Positions 1-9,800 of a stretch of 64,000 nt of DNA are shown in pieces. Origin of the DNA: Clostridia bacterium (GTDB taxonomy: Bacteria; Bacillota; Peptococcia; DRI-13; SM3-B62); the NCBI GenBank assembly GCA_018433675.1, contig JAHDQS010000014.1:84129-148128 (forward strand), read 5' to 3'. The notes under the pieces were generated by a model. It had not been told where the DNA came from, searched no databases, and saw only the letters and a program-made list of their open reading frames with translations. Every line of letters starts with the position of its first letter. Within the stretch, counting starts at the first letter, position 1. The position numbers were made by a program, and so were the translations under genes.

Positions 1-340
1 TGACCCTGCCGTCAATCTCGACCAAGGTCACTTTCTCCACCCCGGGATGCTTGACCGCTTCCCTGACTGTTCCTCCATCGCCTCCCCCGACAATTAAAAC
101 ATTGGCCGGCTTTGGATGAGTATTAAGCGGAACAAGAGTAAGCATCTCATGGTAGACATACTCGTCCCGAATGCTGGTCATGACACAATTGTCAAGAAAC
201 AACATGCGCCCATAAGTATAAGTGTCAACAATAGATAAATGCTGATATTCGGTTTTTTCTTCGTGCACGGTATTCCTAACGCGGAAAGAAACCTTCATAT
301 CCTGAGTCTGCTTTTCTGTAATCCATAAATCACTTTTCAT
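1..340 (-). CDS. speE: Spermidine synthase, N-terminal part
   Basis: Aminopropyltransferase that makes spermidine from putrescine and decarboxylated S-adenosylmethionine in the cytoplasm. Only the first 113 codons lie in the window; the gene runs off the left edge. The visible protein starts MKSDLWITEKQT, has the N-terminal beta-stranded domain (YQHLSIVDTYTYGRMLFLDN), the family stretch DEYVYHEMLTLVPLNTHP, and the nucleotide-binding glycine motif LIVGGGDGG followed by VEKVTLVEID. The ATG at 340 is preceded by a GGGAGG ribosome binding site at good spacing. Family assignment is firm; the substrate range (putrescine or agmatine) cannot be told from this part. Confidence 0.93.
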   Translation of the reverse strand, partial: MKSDLWITEKQTQDMKVSFRVRNTVHEEKTEYQHLSIVDTYTYGRMLFLDNCVMTSIRDEYVYHEMLTLVPLNTHPKPANVLIVGGGDGGTVREAVKHPGVEKVTLVEIDGRV

Positions 341-373
341 CAAACGACCTCCCGAAACAGAATTCCGAGTACC

Positions 374-402
374 ATTATACCAAAACAAAATCCAGAATAA
401 AG
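374..402 (-). promoter_or_regulatory. Likely promoter of speE
   Basis: On the minus strand a perfect TATAAT (374-379) lies 33 bases upstream of the speE start. The -35 at 17-base spacing (CTTTAT, 397-402) is weak, so the call rests on the -10 box. Confidence 0.45.
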
Positions 403-491
403 AACTTTTATATACAATAAAAAACGGCCTTCGGCTCACCCATAATATAAGCCAACCAGCCGCCCATCCTGCAAAAAAGGCTTTAAACCCC

Positions 492-932
492 TCAACCTAC
501 AGAAGCTGTAGTTTCCTCATGACGCAAATTGCAGTATTTGCGATATGCAAGACGAACCAACGATTTATCCTGACTATAAGTAATCTTCTGTAATGCTTCC
601 TCAATCGGGAAAAAACCCCCATCACTAAATCCTTCCCCTGAATAAACCGCAACTTTTGTGCTATCCGATTCCATGATAAACCAATCTATCTTGTTGCAAA
701 CAGGCCTTCTCCTTGAATAAGAATAAAATTCGTAACTTGTCTCGCCAGCCGGGGAAATCACCCTCGCCTCGACACCCCCCTCAAGCTTAACACGCTGTAA
801 TGCCACGTCAATGGCAATATCACCACCGCGCATTACCCCTTTAGGCAGTACCCATTCATTCTTTTCACTTTTTAAAATCATTACCCTGTCGTCTTGAAAT
901 ACAACACCACCTGCACATTTCCTTGTCAACAA
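492..932 (-). CDS. NUDIX-fold protein with degenerate Nudix box
   Basis: 146 residues with a NUDIX-like N-terminus: CAGGVVFQDDRVMILKSEK, then WVLPKG. The Nudix box that should read GX5EX7REUXEEXGU is here G32-x5-D38-x7-Q46-R47-V-K-L50-E51-G-G-V54, so the Arg and two of the catalytic Glu residues are replaced. Metal-dependent pyrophosphohydrolase activity is therefore doubtful; a binding or regulatory role is possible. The start is TTG at 932 (a second TTG follows at once), 9 bases after AGGGGG. It lies between a small Cys-rich gene and speE, all on the minus strand. No substrate can be inferred. Confidence 0.75.
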   Translation of the reverse strand: MLTRKCAGGVVFQDDRVMILKSEKNEWVLPKGVMRGGDIAIDVALQRVKLEGGVEARVISPAGETSYEFYSYSRRRPVCNKIDWFIMESDSTKVAVYSGEGFSDGGFFPIEEALQKITYSQDKSLVRLAYRKYCNLRHEETTASVG

Positions 933-1057
933 AGATAAAACCCCCTATTTGCTTATTGAGGAAACTCTATGGTATATCTTCGACAGAATCAAGATGTTCT
1001 CCTGCCTCAATATATATTATTTATATACCCACTAACCTGACAATATGTTGACTGTAT

Positions 1058-1243
1058 TCAGGATAAGGAATGCCTTCCTTTGGCCCCGAAAAACTGGCAA
1101 GTACCGCCTAGCCAATAAAGACAATATTCACAACGCGGCAACAATTCCCTGGTAACGACCGGGCCCATTTCAATACCTCTGGGAGCCCTTATCGATTCAT
1201 ATTGCGGACATTTACCGGCAATACGAGAATTAATGTTTTTCAT
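1058..1243 (-). CDS. Small cysteine-containing protein, unknown
   Basis: 61 residues starting MKNINSRIAGKCPQYES. I do not recognise a family. The C-terminal half carries a C-x2-C-x8-C cluster (CEYCLYWLGGTC) plus one earlier Cys, which could bind zinc or a metal cluster. The ATG at 1243 follows a GGTGGGG ribosome binding site, better placed than a GTG two codons upstream. The gene lies downstream of ychF and upstream of the NUDIX-like gene on the same strand. Being real rests on the ribosome binding site and the Cys pattern only. Confidence 0.5.
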   Translation of the reverse strand: MKNINSRIAGKCPQYESIRAPRGIEMGPVVTRELLPRCEYCLYWLGGTCQFFGAKGRHSLS

Positions 1244-1334
1244 AAACACCCCACCTAACCGGAAACATTTCTCTTATTCTATTATTATTGTTCCCGGTTA
1301 CAATATGGGTAAACCGATTTTTATTCAAATATCC

Positions 1335-2420
1335 TTAAACATTAAAACGAAAATGGACAATATCTCCGTCCTGCACCGTATATTCTTTCCCTTCCAAGCG
1401 GAACAGCCCTTTTTCCTTCACTTTTGTCATACTGCCCAACTCGGCTATATCCTGATACTTAACTACCTCCGCTCTGATAAATCCCCTTTCGATATCGGAA
1501 TGGATTTTTCCGGCTGCCTCCTTAGCATTTAATCCCTTGTCAATTGTCCAGGCCTTAACTTCATCCTCTCCAACCGTAAAAAAGGATAGCAAACCCAGAT
1601 GGGCGTAAACATTGCGGGCCAATAGTTCTATCCCTGTTTCGACCAGCCCTAAATCCTCCATAAAAGCCATCCTGTCCTCATCGTCCAACTCACTGATTTC
1701 CAGCTCCATTTGAGCGCACAATTCCAAAAGGGCAATATTCTTTTCCCGGCAAAGAGCGGTCAGTTTTTCTTTATAGGGATAGCTCTTTTCTCTAAACTGT
1801 TGTTCGTCCATATTCACTGCCGCCAGACGCGGTTTTTCTGTCAAAAAAGCAAAATTCTTCAGCGAAAACCGTTCCTCCTCCGTTAAATCTGCTTCCAGTA
1901 TGGATGCACCGTTTTCCAATGCACTATAGCATTTCTCCAAAAGATTCATTTCCGCTGCGTTTTCCTTCGTGATCTTCTTCCCCGCTTTAATTCGTTCAAT
2001 GCGTTTTTCAATCAACTCCAAATCCGTAAACAAAAGCTCCATATCCACGGCGTCCAAATCCTTCGCCGGATTTAAGTCAGCTGTGACATGAACAACATCA
2101 TCATTTTCAAAAGCACGCAAAACGTGCACTAAGGCATCGCAACCTCTGACATCGTTTAAAAATTTCCCCGCCCCTGACTTATGTCCTTCCCCGCCGGCAA
2201 GAAAACCTGCAATATCTACAAATTCTATCTGGGCATAAGTCGTTTTCTTTGGGTTATACATTTCACTCAAAAAGTCTATCCTTTTATCCGGTACCTGAGC
2301 ACTGCCAATATTAGCCCCGGTGCCGGCGGAAAAACTACCCATCGCCGCTTTAGACTTTGTCAATAAATTGAATAGCGTTGTTTTGCCGGTAAGCGGTAAC
2401 CCTATCAACCCAATTTTCAA
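1335..2420 (-). CDS. ychF: YchF/OLA1-family P-loop ATPase
   Basis: 361 residues, the usual length (about 363-366). Obg-related translation factor that in this family prefers ATP over GTP and binds ribosomes. P-loop GLPLTGKTT at residues 6-14, G3-like DIAGF, the NMDE motif in place of NKxD that underlies ATP use, a central coiled coil (LELIEKRIERIKAGK), and the C-terminal TGS domain ending YTVQDGDIVHFRFNV. The start is TTG at 2420, 8 bases after GGGGGA. A strong promoter lies just upstream (2462-2490), and the gene is divergent from the MtnX-like phosphatase. Confidence 0.95.
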   Translation of the reverse strand: MKIGLIGLPLTGKTTLFNLLTKSKAAMGSFSAGTGANIGSAQVPDKRIDFLSEMYNPKKTTYAQIEFVDIAGFLAGGEGHKSGAGKFLNDVRGCDALVHVLRAFENDDVVHVTADLNPAKDLDAVDMELLFTDLELIEKRIERIKAGKKITKENAAEMNLLEKCYSALENGASILEADLTEEERFSLKNFAFLTEKPRLAAVNMDEQQFREKSYPYKEKLTALCREKNIALLELCAQMELEISELDDEDRMAFMEDLGLVETGIELLARNVYAHLGLLSFFTVGEDEVKAWTIDKGLNAKEAAGKIHSDIERGFIRAEVVKYQDIAELGSMTKVKEKGLFRLEGKEYTVQDGDIVHFRFNV

Positions 2421-2461
2421 CTGTTTCTCCCCCTATCTCAACCCATGATGTGTCAACTATC

Positions 2462-2490
2462 ATTATAGTGTTTAACATACCGCCGGTCAA
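2462..2490 (-). promoter_or_regulatory. Sigma-A promoter of ychF
   Basis: Minus strand TTGACC (2485-2490), 17-base spacer, TATAAT (2462-2467), about 40 bases upstream of the ychF start. Near-consensus vegetative promoter. Confidence 0.8.
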
Positions 2491-2522
2491 AGCAGAAAAA
2501 ACTCTCAACCATTTTCCCTGTC

Positions 2523-2551
2523 TTGTTAATCCTCCCATTGTTTTATATAAT
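2523..2551 (+). promoter_or_regulatory. Sigma-A promoter of MtnX-like gene
   Basis: Plus strand TTGTTA (2523-2528), 17-base spacer, TATAAT (2546-2551), 40 bases upstream of the TTG start at 2592. Divergent from the ychF promoter. Confidence 0.75.
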
Positions 2552-2591
2552 CAATAGCAAACACCACATGCCATGATGGGAGGTTATTCAT

Positions 2592-3254
2592 TTGAAACGC
2601 TTGTATATTACCGACTTTGACGGAACAATAACAAAAACCGATACCTGTGACATCATGGTCGAGAAATTTGCTTCCCCCGGTTGGGAAGAAAGCATCAGAC
2701 GCTGGGAAAAGGGTGAGCTCACGACAATGGAAAGTGCTCTTGAAATATTCAAAGGCTTTCAAGTAAGCCCTGATGATTTAAGTCGTTTTCTCAGCTTTAT
2801 TCCCATAGACGAGACTTTCCCCGATTTTGTCGATTACGGCAGGCAAAACGACGACCCGCTCTATGTGGTCAGCGACGGCTTTGATCTCAATATTCGTACC
2901 ATCTTGGAAAAGAACGGGCTGCAGGACCTGCCTGTTTACTGCAACACGCTGCTGTGGGATAAAAACGGCTGGAAGATAGAAACGCCCTATTACTCCCCTG
3001 TCTGTGGCAAGTGCGGCACCTGTAAAAAGAACATCGTCAAACAACTAAGACAAGAAACCGGTGCCAACCAGGTCATTTACATCGGTGACGGTGTTTCCGA
3101 CACTTGCGGTTGTCAGGAAGCCGATTTGGTATTTGCTAAAAAACACCTGCTGTCATACTGCAGAAAACACCACATCCCGGTCATTGCCTTTGAACGTTTT
3201 GCCGATATCAAAAACCACCTCCTGCATAACTCACAGCATGATAACATCCGCTAG
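2592..3254 (+). CDS. MtnX-like HAD-superfamily phosphatase
   Basis: 220 residues. Resembles 2-hydroxy-3-keto-5-methylthiopentenyl-1-phosphate phosphatase (methionine salvage) and related HAD-IB enzymes. HAD motif I DFDGT with D8 and D10, motif II VSDGFD, and motif IV GDGVSDTCG; the Cys-rich insert CGKCGTCKK is typical of the MtnX group. The start is TTG at 2592, 8 bases after GGGAGG. No other methionine-salvage gene is in view, so the exact substrate is open. Its 3' end overlaps the tail of addA (opposite strand) by 24 bases. Confidence 0.8.
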   Translation: MKRLYITDFDGTITKTDTCDIMVEKFASPGWEESIRRWEKGELTTMESALEIFKGFQVSPDDLSRFLSFIPIDETFPDFVDYGRQNDDPLYVVSDGFDLNIRTILEKNGLQDLPVYCNTLLWDKNGWKIETPYYSPVCGKCGTCKKNIVKQLRQETGANQVIYIGDGVSDTCGCQEADLVFAKKHLLSYCRKHHIPVIAFERFADIKNHLLHNSQHDNIR

Positions 3255-6200
3255 GGAAAAGGAATAAATCACCTTTTCGGTTACGGGTTTTTTCAGGATC
3301 ATCTCTACCGCCTTTTTGTATAGCTCCATTTGCAGCTGATAACGTGCTAAAAAAAAGCTCTCGTAATCGGCTTTTTCTTTTTCGCTAACCGTATCCGTCT
3401 TGTAATCCAGCAGAACATAGCCTTCGCCTTCGGCAAAAAGACAATCTACAGTACCCTGCACAATAACGGTTTCATCTGTATCCTTCCCTTGCCATTCACC
3501 AGGCAATTCGCCTACCGCTACCTCCATAACAAACGGTAACTCTCTCAAAACCTCGGGGCTGGCAAGAAGCCTTTTCCCCAACGGCGAATTAAAAAACACC
3601 TCTATCTCCTCGGCATTGATACTTTCAGTCTCCTCAAGGGTAGTCAACTCCTTGGCAACCATCCCAGCAATTTCTTCTTCGATTCTTTCTTTCGTCAACT
3701 CGCCGGCTATGGCAATATGCCGCATAATAAGGTGTAAAGCGGAACCCTTCTCAGCAGCCGACAGTCCCCCTTTTTCCTGCAAAAAGCCGGGTCTCTCCTC
3801 CATCCAGGAATGGTTATCATACAAAACCGCTTCCGTATTATCCTGGGTTGACTGATAGTAGCGGTTTTTTAGCTCCGTTACCGATAGCTTCGCCGGCACA
3901 CCGGCCAGCCAACTGTCCGGATAATCCCAGTTTAAGCGTTTTTCAACCGCCCCCTCAACGCTATCATCAATTGCAACCGGTTCAAGTCTTTTCAGCCTTA
4001 TCAACTCTTCGTGGTATTCTGCCGCTGTTTCTTTTTCCTCCACAAACAGTTCCCCGCCTTCATAATTAAAAAAACTCCACATGGATGGATTACAGGCTAT
4101 AAGCCAATCCCAGAAACTCGCAGCCCCCTCCATCAAGGGTGCTTTTGCTTTTTCTCTGACAGAGCCTACAAAGATCAAGGCCTCCCTTGCTCTGGTCATC
4201 GCCACATACAAGATACGCATCTCCTCTGCCAGCATTCTCGCCTTCAACCTGTTCTTGATAGCTATTGCAGCCAAAGTCGGATATTTTATACGCTTTTCAC
4301 TGTCAACCAAAAGCGGCCCGATTCCTAAATCCTTATCCAAAAGCACATCATGATATAAATCTTTAAAATTGAATTTCTTTGCTATTCCCGCCACAAAGAC
4401 CACCGGGAACTCCAACCCCTTACTCTTGTGGATACTCATGATACGTACTACGTTCTCTTTCTCCCCCAGTGTATGGGCCGTCTCAAAGTCACCGCCTCTT
4501 TCCTCAAGCTTCTCCAAAAAACGCAGGAATTTAAACAATCCCTTCATGGCAGTCCTTTCGTACTGGACGGCACGATCATACAACATCCGTAGATTGGCTT
4601 GTCTCTGCTGCCCATCCGGCATTGCTCCGGCGTAATTGTAAAAATTCGTCTCCCTGTATAAGAGCCAGATCAATTCCTGTAAGGAATTCCGCCGGGCAAA
4701 AGTACGCCAACTCCGCAAGTCACGCAAAAAAGCTCTCAGCTTTTTTTGCAGCTGTCCCCGCTCCTTTCTGGCCGCCAAACGCACCGCATCATAATAATCG
4801 CCTTGTTTCCTCCATAACCTAATGGCAGCCAGTTCAGACGAGTTCAAGCCAATTACCGGCGAACGCAAAACTGCCGCCAGAGGTATGTCCTGGCGAGGAT
4901 TATCGATTATCCTAAGCAGTGATATCATTACTTGTATTTCCTGAGCTCGTAGATATCCTTCTCCGGCCTCGGTATAGGCAGGTATACCCTGCCGTTGCAA
5001 CTCCTCAACAAACACCGTAGCCGCCGTTTTAGCCGTTCTGAGCAGTACCGCAATGTCACGATACTCAATCAGTCTATACGCCTCAAGTTCTTTATCCCAA
5101 ACCGTCTTTTCTTTTAACTCCCGTATCCTGCGGGCAATGATTCTTGCTTCCAGCTGCGTTGTATCCAAAGCCTCTTGTTCTCTCATATCCTCATCCTCGT
5201 AAGCCTGTCCTTTTTCTACGAGGTGTACTTCTATCTCCCCTTTAAAACCGACCTTCACGTCCTTTGCATCTTGCTCACCGTCTATTAAGCCGTACACAAG
5301 TTCCGCATCCTTGTCATACTTAACACCGAAACGACTCTCCTGCATGAGCTTTCGAAAAATGAAATTAACTCCGTCGATGATTCCTTTTTTACTGCGGAAA
5401 TTCTTCGACAAGACGATTTTTTGCTCTGCCGCATCCCCTCTATCGGAATAATTTCTATACTTCTCCATAAACAATCCCGGCTCGGCAAGCCGAAAACCGT
5501 ATATGCTTTGCTTAACGTCCCCCACCATAAAGGTGTTGACATATCCCCCATCACTACCGGAAATGAGCCGCAAGATGCTCTCCTGCACATTATTGATGTC
5601 CTGATACTCATCGATCAGCACCTCGGCGAAACTCTCCCTAATCTTCAAAGCTAAGGCCGAAGGCTTCTTGTCTTCGTCACAAAGCAAAGCAAGTGTCAAA
5701 TGCTCTATATCTGAAAAGTCAATGATGTTTTTCTCCAGCTTAGCCAACAGATAATAGTGAGCAAATTCCACAACAAGCCCGCAGAGGGTTTCCATCAACG
5801 GGGCGATTCTATGCAAATCCTCCACATACTCCTCGGGAGAACGTGCCAAAAGCGTATCTTGGGCTTCCTTAACCATTTTTTTTGCCCCGTCCCGCTGATT
5901 TTTGGCTTCATCCCGCAATGTCTCGTCAATACCCTCGTCCTTAACCGCCGGCAACCGTTGGAATTCCACTGCGGCCAGGGCACCAAAAGCCTCCCTCCAC
6001 CGGATTGTTTTCCCTTCGTAGCCGCAACAATCAAGCACACGCTCTAACATGCCTGCTTCTTCTGACAAATTAGACAGGTATTGATGCGGACCCCCAGGGG
6101 CTGCGGCACACGCAACCGCTTCCTTTAAATATGACAACGCCGTCTCCAGCGGGGCAAGCAAGCCCTCGACAGCCTGTTCAAACAGCCCTTCAATTACATC

Positions 6201-6830
6201 ATCTTCCGAACCTGCATGAAAAGATGCCACTACATTTGTCAGCCAATCTTCAGGCGAAGGATGGCTGCGAGAAAAATCGTACAGTCTCATCACTAAATCC
6301 TGTAAAGCCTTATCATCCCTTTCTCCACCGTAGGCCTCTACCAACTCTAAAAAAACAGCATCATCATCTGTATACCTTTTTTCAAAAACATCCTCCAATA
6401 CCTCCAGTTTCAAAAGCAAGGCCTCTGTTTCCTCAGCCACCCTAAAAGCGGGATCCAGCGCGGCCTTTTCCGGAAGCTTTAACCGGTAATAATATTTTCG
6501 CAGCATCTCCACACAAAAGGAGTGTAAAGTGGAAATGTGAGCCCGTTCCAACAAAAGGAGCTGCTTTTGCAGCCTGTAATCTCCCGGATTGTTTCTTCCT
6601 CGTTCCCAAAGAGCCGCACCGACCCTTTCCTTCATCTCCCGGGCAGCTGCATTGGTATATGTAACGACAAGCAGCCTGTCAATATCGACTGGGCTAAAGG
6701 AATCTAAAACTCGTCTGGTAATCCTCTCAACCAGTACGGCGGTCTTACCGGCCCCGGCTGCGGCAGATACCAACAAGCTGCATTCTCTTGTCTTGATGGC
6801 CCTTTTTTGCTCATCGGTCCATTTACTCAT
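3231..6830 (-). CDS. addA: AddA, helicase/nuclease subunit A
   Basis: About 1199 residues, usual for AddA. With AddB it forms the RecBCD-like complex that resects double-strand breaks for recombination. The UvrD-type helicase has Walker A SAAAGAGKT at residues 22-30 and VLIDEYQDINNVQ (motif II). Further motifs include GDVKQSIYGFR and VRIMSIHKSKGLEFPVVFVAG. The C-terminal RecB-like nuclease has GTVDCLF and LLDYKTD. The ATG at 6830 follows GGGGAGG at 9-base spacing; a longer reading from 6854 lacks such a site. The start overlaps the addB stop by 8 bases, so the pair is translationally coupled. Confidence 0.97.
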   Translation of the reverse strand: MSKWTDEQKRAIKTRECSLLVSAAAGAGKTAVLVERITRRVLDSFSPVDIDRLLVVTYTNAAAREMKERVGAALWERGRNNPGDYRLQKQLLLLERAHISTLHSFCVEMLRKYYYRLKLPEKAALDPAFRVAEETEALLLKLEVLEDVFEKRYTDDDAVFLELVEAYGGERDDKALQDLVMRLYDFSRSHPSPEDWLTNVVASFHAGSEDDVIEGLFEQAVEGLLAPLETALSYLKEAVACAAAPGGPHQYLSNLSEEAGMLERVLDCCGYEGKTIRWREAFGALAAVEFQRLPAVKDEGIDETLRDEAKNQRDGAKKMVKEAQDTLLARSPEEYVEDLHRIAPLMETLCGLVVEFAHYYLLAKLEKNIIDFSDIEHLTLALLCDEDKKPSALALKIRESFAEVLIDEYQDINNVQESILRLISGSDGGYVNTFMVGDVKQSIYGFRLAEPGLFMEKYRNYSDRGDAAEQKIVLSKNFRSKKGIIDGVNFIFRKLMQESRFGVKYDKDAELVYGLIDGEQDAKDVKVGFKGEIEVHLVEKGQAYEDEDMREQEALDTTQLEARIIARRIRELKEKTVWDKELEAYRLIEYRDIAVLLRTAKTAATVFVEELQRQGIPAYTEAGEGYLRAQEIQVMISLLRIIDNPRQDIPLAAVLRSPVIGLNSSELAAIRLWRKQGDYYDAVRLAARKERGQLQKKLRAFLRDLRSWRTFARRNSLQELIWLLYRETNFYNYAGAMPDGQQRQANLRMLYDRAVQYERTAMKGLFKFLRFLEKLEERGGDFETAHTLGEKENVVRIMSIHKSKGLEFPVVFVAGIAKKFNFKDLYHDVLLDKDLGIGPLLVDSEKRIKYPTLAAIAIKNRLKARMLAEEMRILYVAMTRAREALIFVGSVREKAKAPLMEGAASFWDWLIACNPSMWSFFNYEGGELFVEEKETAAEYHEELIRLKRLEPVAIDDSVEGAVEKRLNWDYPDSWLAGVPAKLSVTELKNRYYQSTQDNTEAVLYDNHSWMEERPGFLQEKGGLSAAEKGSALHLIMRHIAIAGELTKERIEEEIAGMVAKELTTLEETESINAEEIEVFFNSPLGKRLLASPEVLRELPFVMEVAVGELPGEWQGKDTDETVIVQGTVDCLFAEGEGYVLLDYKTDTVSEKEKADYESFFLARYQLQMELYKKAVEMILKKPVTEKVIYSFSLADVIML

Positions 6831-9800
6831 CGCTCGTTCCCTCCCCCAGGCCAAGTTCCTTTTTCACCTCAAAAACCGTCTTTTTGCTTAAATAGCGATA
6901 ACTTTGATGAGGCATGGTGCTGTCGAAACGGCAAATAGCCCTATAGTCACAATACTCACAGGGTTTTCTATTGGAAAAATGATACGGTTTAACCTCTATA
7001 TTACCGGCGTATATATTTTCCGCCGCCTGCTTGACAATGTCTTTAACATGTTCGCTTATTATCTGAAAATCCTTACTGCTCAACATGGTATCGAGGTTTT
7101 TGTAAAACTTCCCTTGACGATTGATTGCTGCCGGAATCAACTCGGAATATCCACTGATTTCTCTGTCCATTAATCTGATAACCCTCTCATCACGCAACAC
7201 AAAACCCTTCATTTTCGCCTTCCGTCTCCGTTCCTTTTCCAGCTCCTCTACCGTTGGCGGTCTTTGTGATAAAACCAGCGGATTCGAAATCTTGAAATAC
7301 AGCATACCCGCAGGCACTGCCTGTCCCTGGACAAGACGGGGAGCATTGGCCAGAACAACATCTAAGTAGATGGGAAGCTGCAGTTTTAGCCCATGATACA
7401 ACTCCAATAGATTGAGTGATATAGCCCCCGATTTGTAATCGATGACTCGGAGTAAGCAAGAATTGCCGTCACGAGCAAAATCCACCCGGTCTATTCTCCC
7501 TTCCAATACGAGTTCAGCACCATTGGTTAGGATGTGTTTCAATCCCGGCAGTTTTTTCCCCTTCCCGAACTCCAGTTCAACCCCCAACGTGCGAAACTCG
7601 CCTCTTTTCTCGTGTTCTTGCAATACCTGAAGAGAATTGGCAACCGTTCCCTTCAGTTTTCTCGTTAAATGGCGATACCTGGCGGTGCTTAACAAAATCT
7701 CATTTTGCAGTTTGGGTGCCAAGCCGTCGACAGTCTCTTCGGCGATCTCTTGCGCCTGTTCAAAGGCCAAATCTGCCAGGCTTAACTCTTTTTCTTCTAA
7801 CGAAGTATAGATGTTTTCCAGCGCATCATGAAAGAATTGACCCAAATCCGGAGCAGTCAGCTTATATTCCGGTCGCTTTTTCAACTGCAAGCCATAGCTA
7901 AGGAAATGAGCAAAAGGACAGGCTTGAAACCGTTCCAGCCTTGAAACCCCAGTCTTTAATACCCTGCCATACAATCCTGTCACTATTTCTGACGGGAGGT
8001 TTTCTTCACTATCGGCAGAAAACAATCCCGCAATAATCCCGACAAGCTTTTCTCTCCACTCTTCTTTTTCCAATAGGAGATTGTACACCTGCCACCAGAA
8101 AGGTTCGATCTCCTCTCCGTCAACAACCTTCCTTAATTGTAGGGCTAAAGACCCCAAGACAGGATCAAAACCCACCAGAGAATCGAAAATGCCTTGGCCC
8201 TTTTCTTCTTCCTCTTGTCTGCCAAATAACGCGCAGACCCTTCGTACAACCGAGGACGGGCTCAAAGCTCTGCCTTCGTCATCTGCCTTGGGATAGCTAA
8301 GCCATAAAAATTCACTGGCTCTGGTAAGAGCTAAATACACCAAATGTTGTTCGGCAAACAATTGCTTGTCACCGGTCGGTGCCAGTTCAAGCTGCATTTC
8401 GGCCAGTATCCGCCTTTCGTCATCACTGATCAGACCTTCCTTAGTTTTACGTGCCGGAAAGACCCCCTCATTAACTCCTAAAATGAATGCAGCTTTAATC
8501 TCAGGATTACGTGAACGCTCCAACGACCCCACCAGTACCTGGTCAAGACCGGGAGGAATTAGGGCAAGTTCAACATTCTCCATACCGGCATTGAAAAGTC
8601 GGCTGTATTCCTTTAAGGTCAGTTTCTGTTCACCCAACACGACCGCAAGTTGATCTAACAAGCCCATCATACTGTTCCAGACCTGGCGGTGCAGCCTGGC
8701 CTCCTCCAACCGACCCTCCTTTTCAGCTTCATCACTCCACAGTGCCAACTTCTTGGCCACGGCTAACTTCTCCATCATTTCAAAAATAGCGGCTCCATAA
8801 TCAGAAGCCGTTTTTGCTTCTTTACAAGCTGTTTCCAATTCCCGCAAATCTTTGACAGCCTTTTCCCGGGCCCTGTTAACACGCTTAAGAACCCTTGCGA
8901 TTTCCGTATTGAGTTTTTCCTCTCTTTCCTCCTCATCGAAAGTATAAGCTCGCACAAAAGTCCATGATGCCTCATCAGTCCAACGACTGCCGCGGATGCC
9001 ATGAGCCAGACAATAGTTTTCCAGCACATCAACTTCTTGCCGGGAAATGGAAACAAGATCTGTTTTCAAAAAGCGAAACAATGGTTCGTAATTCCAACCA
9101 CGTTCAATGACTTCCAGTCCGCCCTGGACAAGATCCAAAAGCGGATGATGACGCATTGGCCTTTTTTTATCCATAAAAAAAGGAATTTCATAATCATCAA
9201 AAATCACAGGCAGCAATTCTTCATAATGAGCAAAATCCCTGATAAACAACGCAATTTCGCGAAAACGGTATTTTTTTTCCCTGCAAAGATCAATGATCTC
9301 ATGTGCCGCCCTTTCAACCTCTTCCCTACGGTTTACAGCTGCAATCACTTGAATACCTTCTGCCTTGCCTGAGTAAATCTCATCATTACCCGAACAGTAG
9401 TTTTTTTCTAAAAACAGAAGCTCACTCCTACTGCTGAAACGATGACTGTTCCCATGTGCTTCCTTGACGACCTCCTCCACCGGAACGCAAACCTTTGCAG
9501 CCAGAGAACATAGCTTCATATATGTCTCCCAGGGAGGGAAAAAAGCATCAGTTTCCGGGACTCTCCTTCCCAGATGATCCCCGTCGATACATAAGGTAAC
9601 GTTAACCCTGCGGCAGCAAAGCAATAGCTTTTCCAAGACAGCGTATTCCATAGGCGTAAAACCTGTAAAACCGTCCAGCCATATCTCCGCATCATCAAAA
9701 AAACGGACTTTATGCAGATTGTCGGCTAAAAGCTTCAAAAAATCGTCGGTATCCAGGTACTCTTTATCAAGGTATCCCCTATACTCTTCGTATAACAAGA

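Noticed and set aside
423..450. Terminator between the NUDIX-like gene and speE
   Set aside because: The GCCGAAGGC stem before a T-run is only three base pairs long; too weak to call.
3616..6891. Many open frames on the plus strand opposite addA
   Set aside because: They are shadows of a strongly coding minus-strand gene; none has a ribosome binding site with a recognisable protein.
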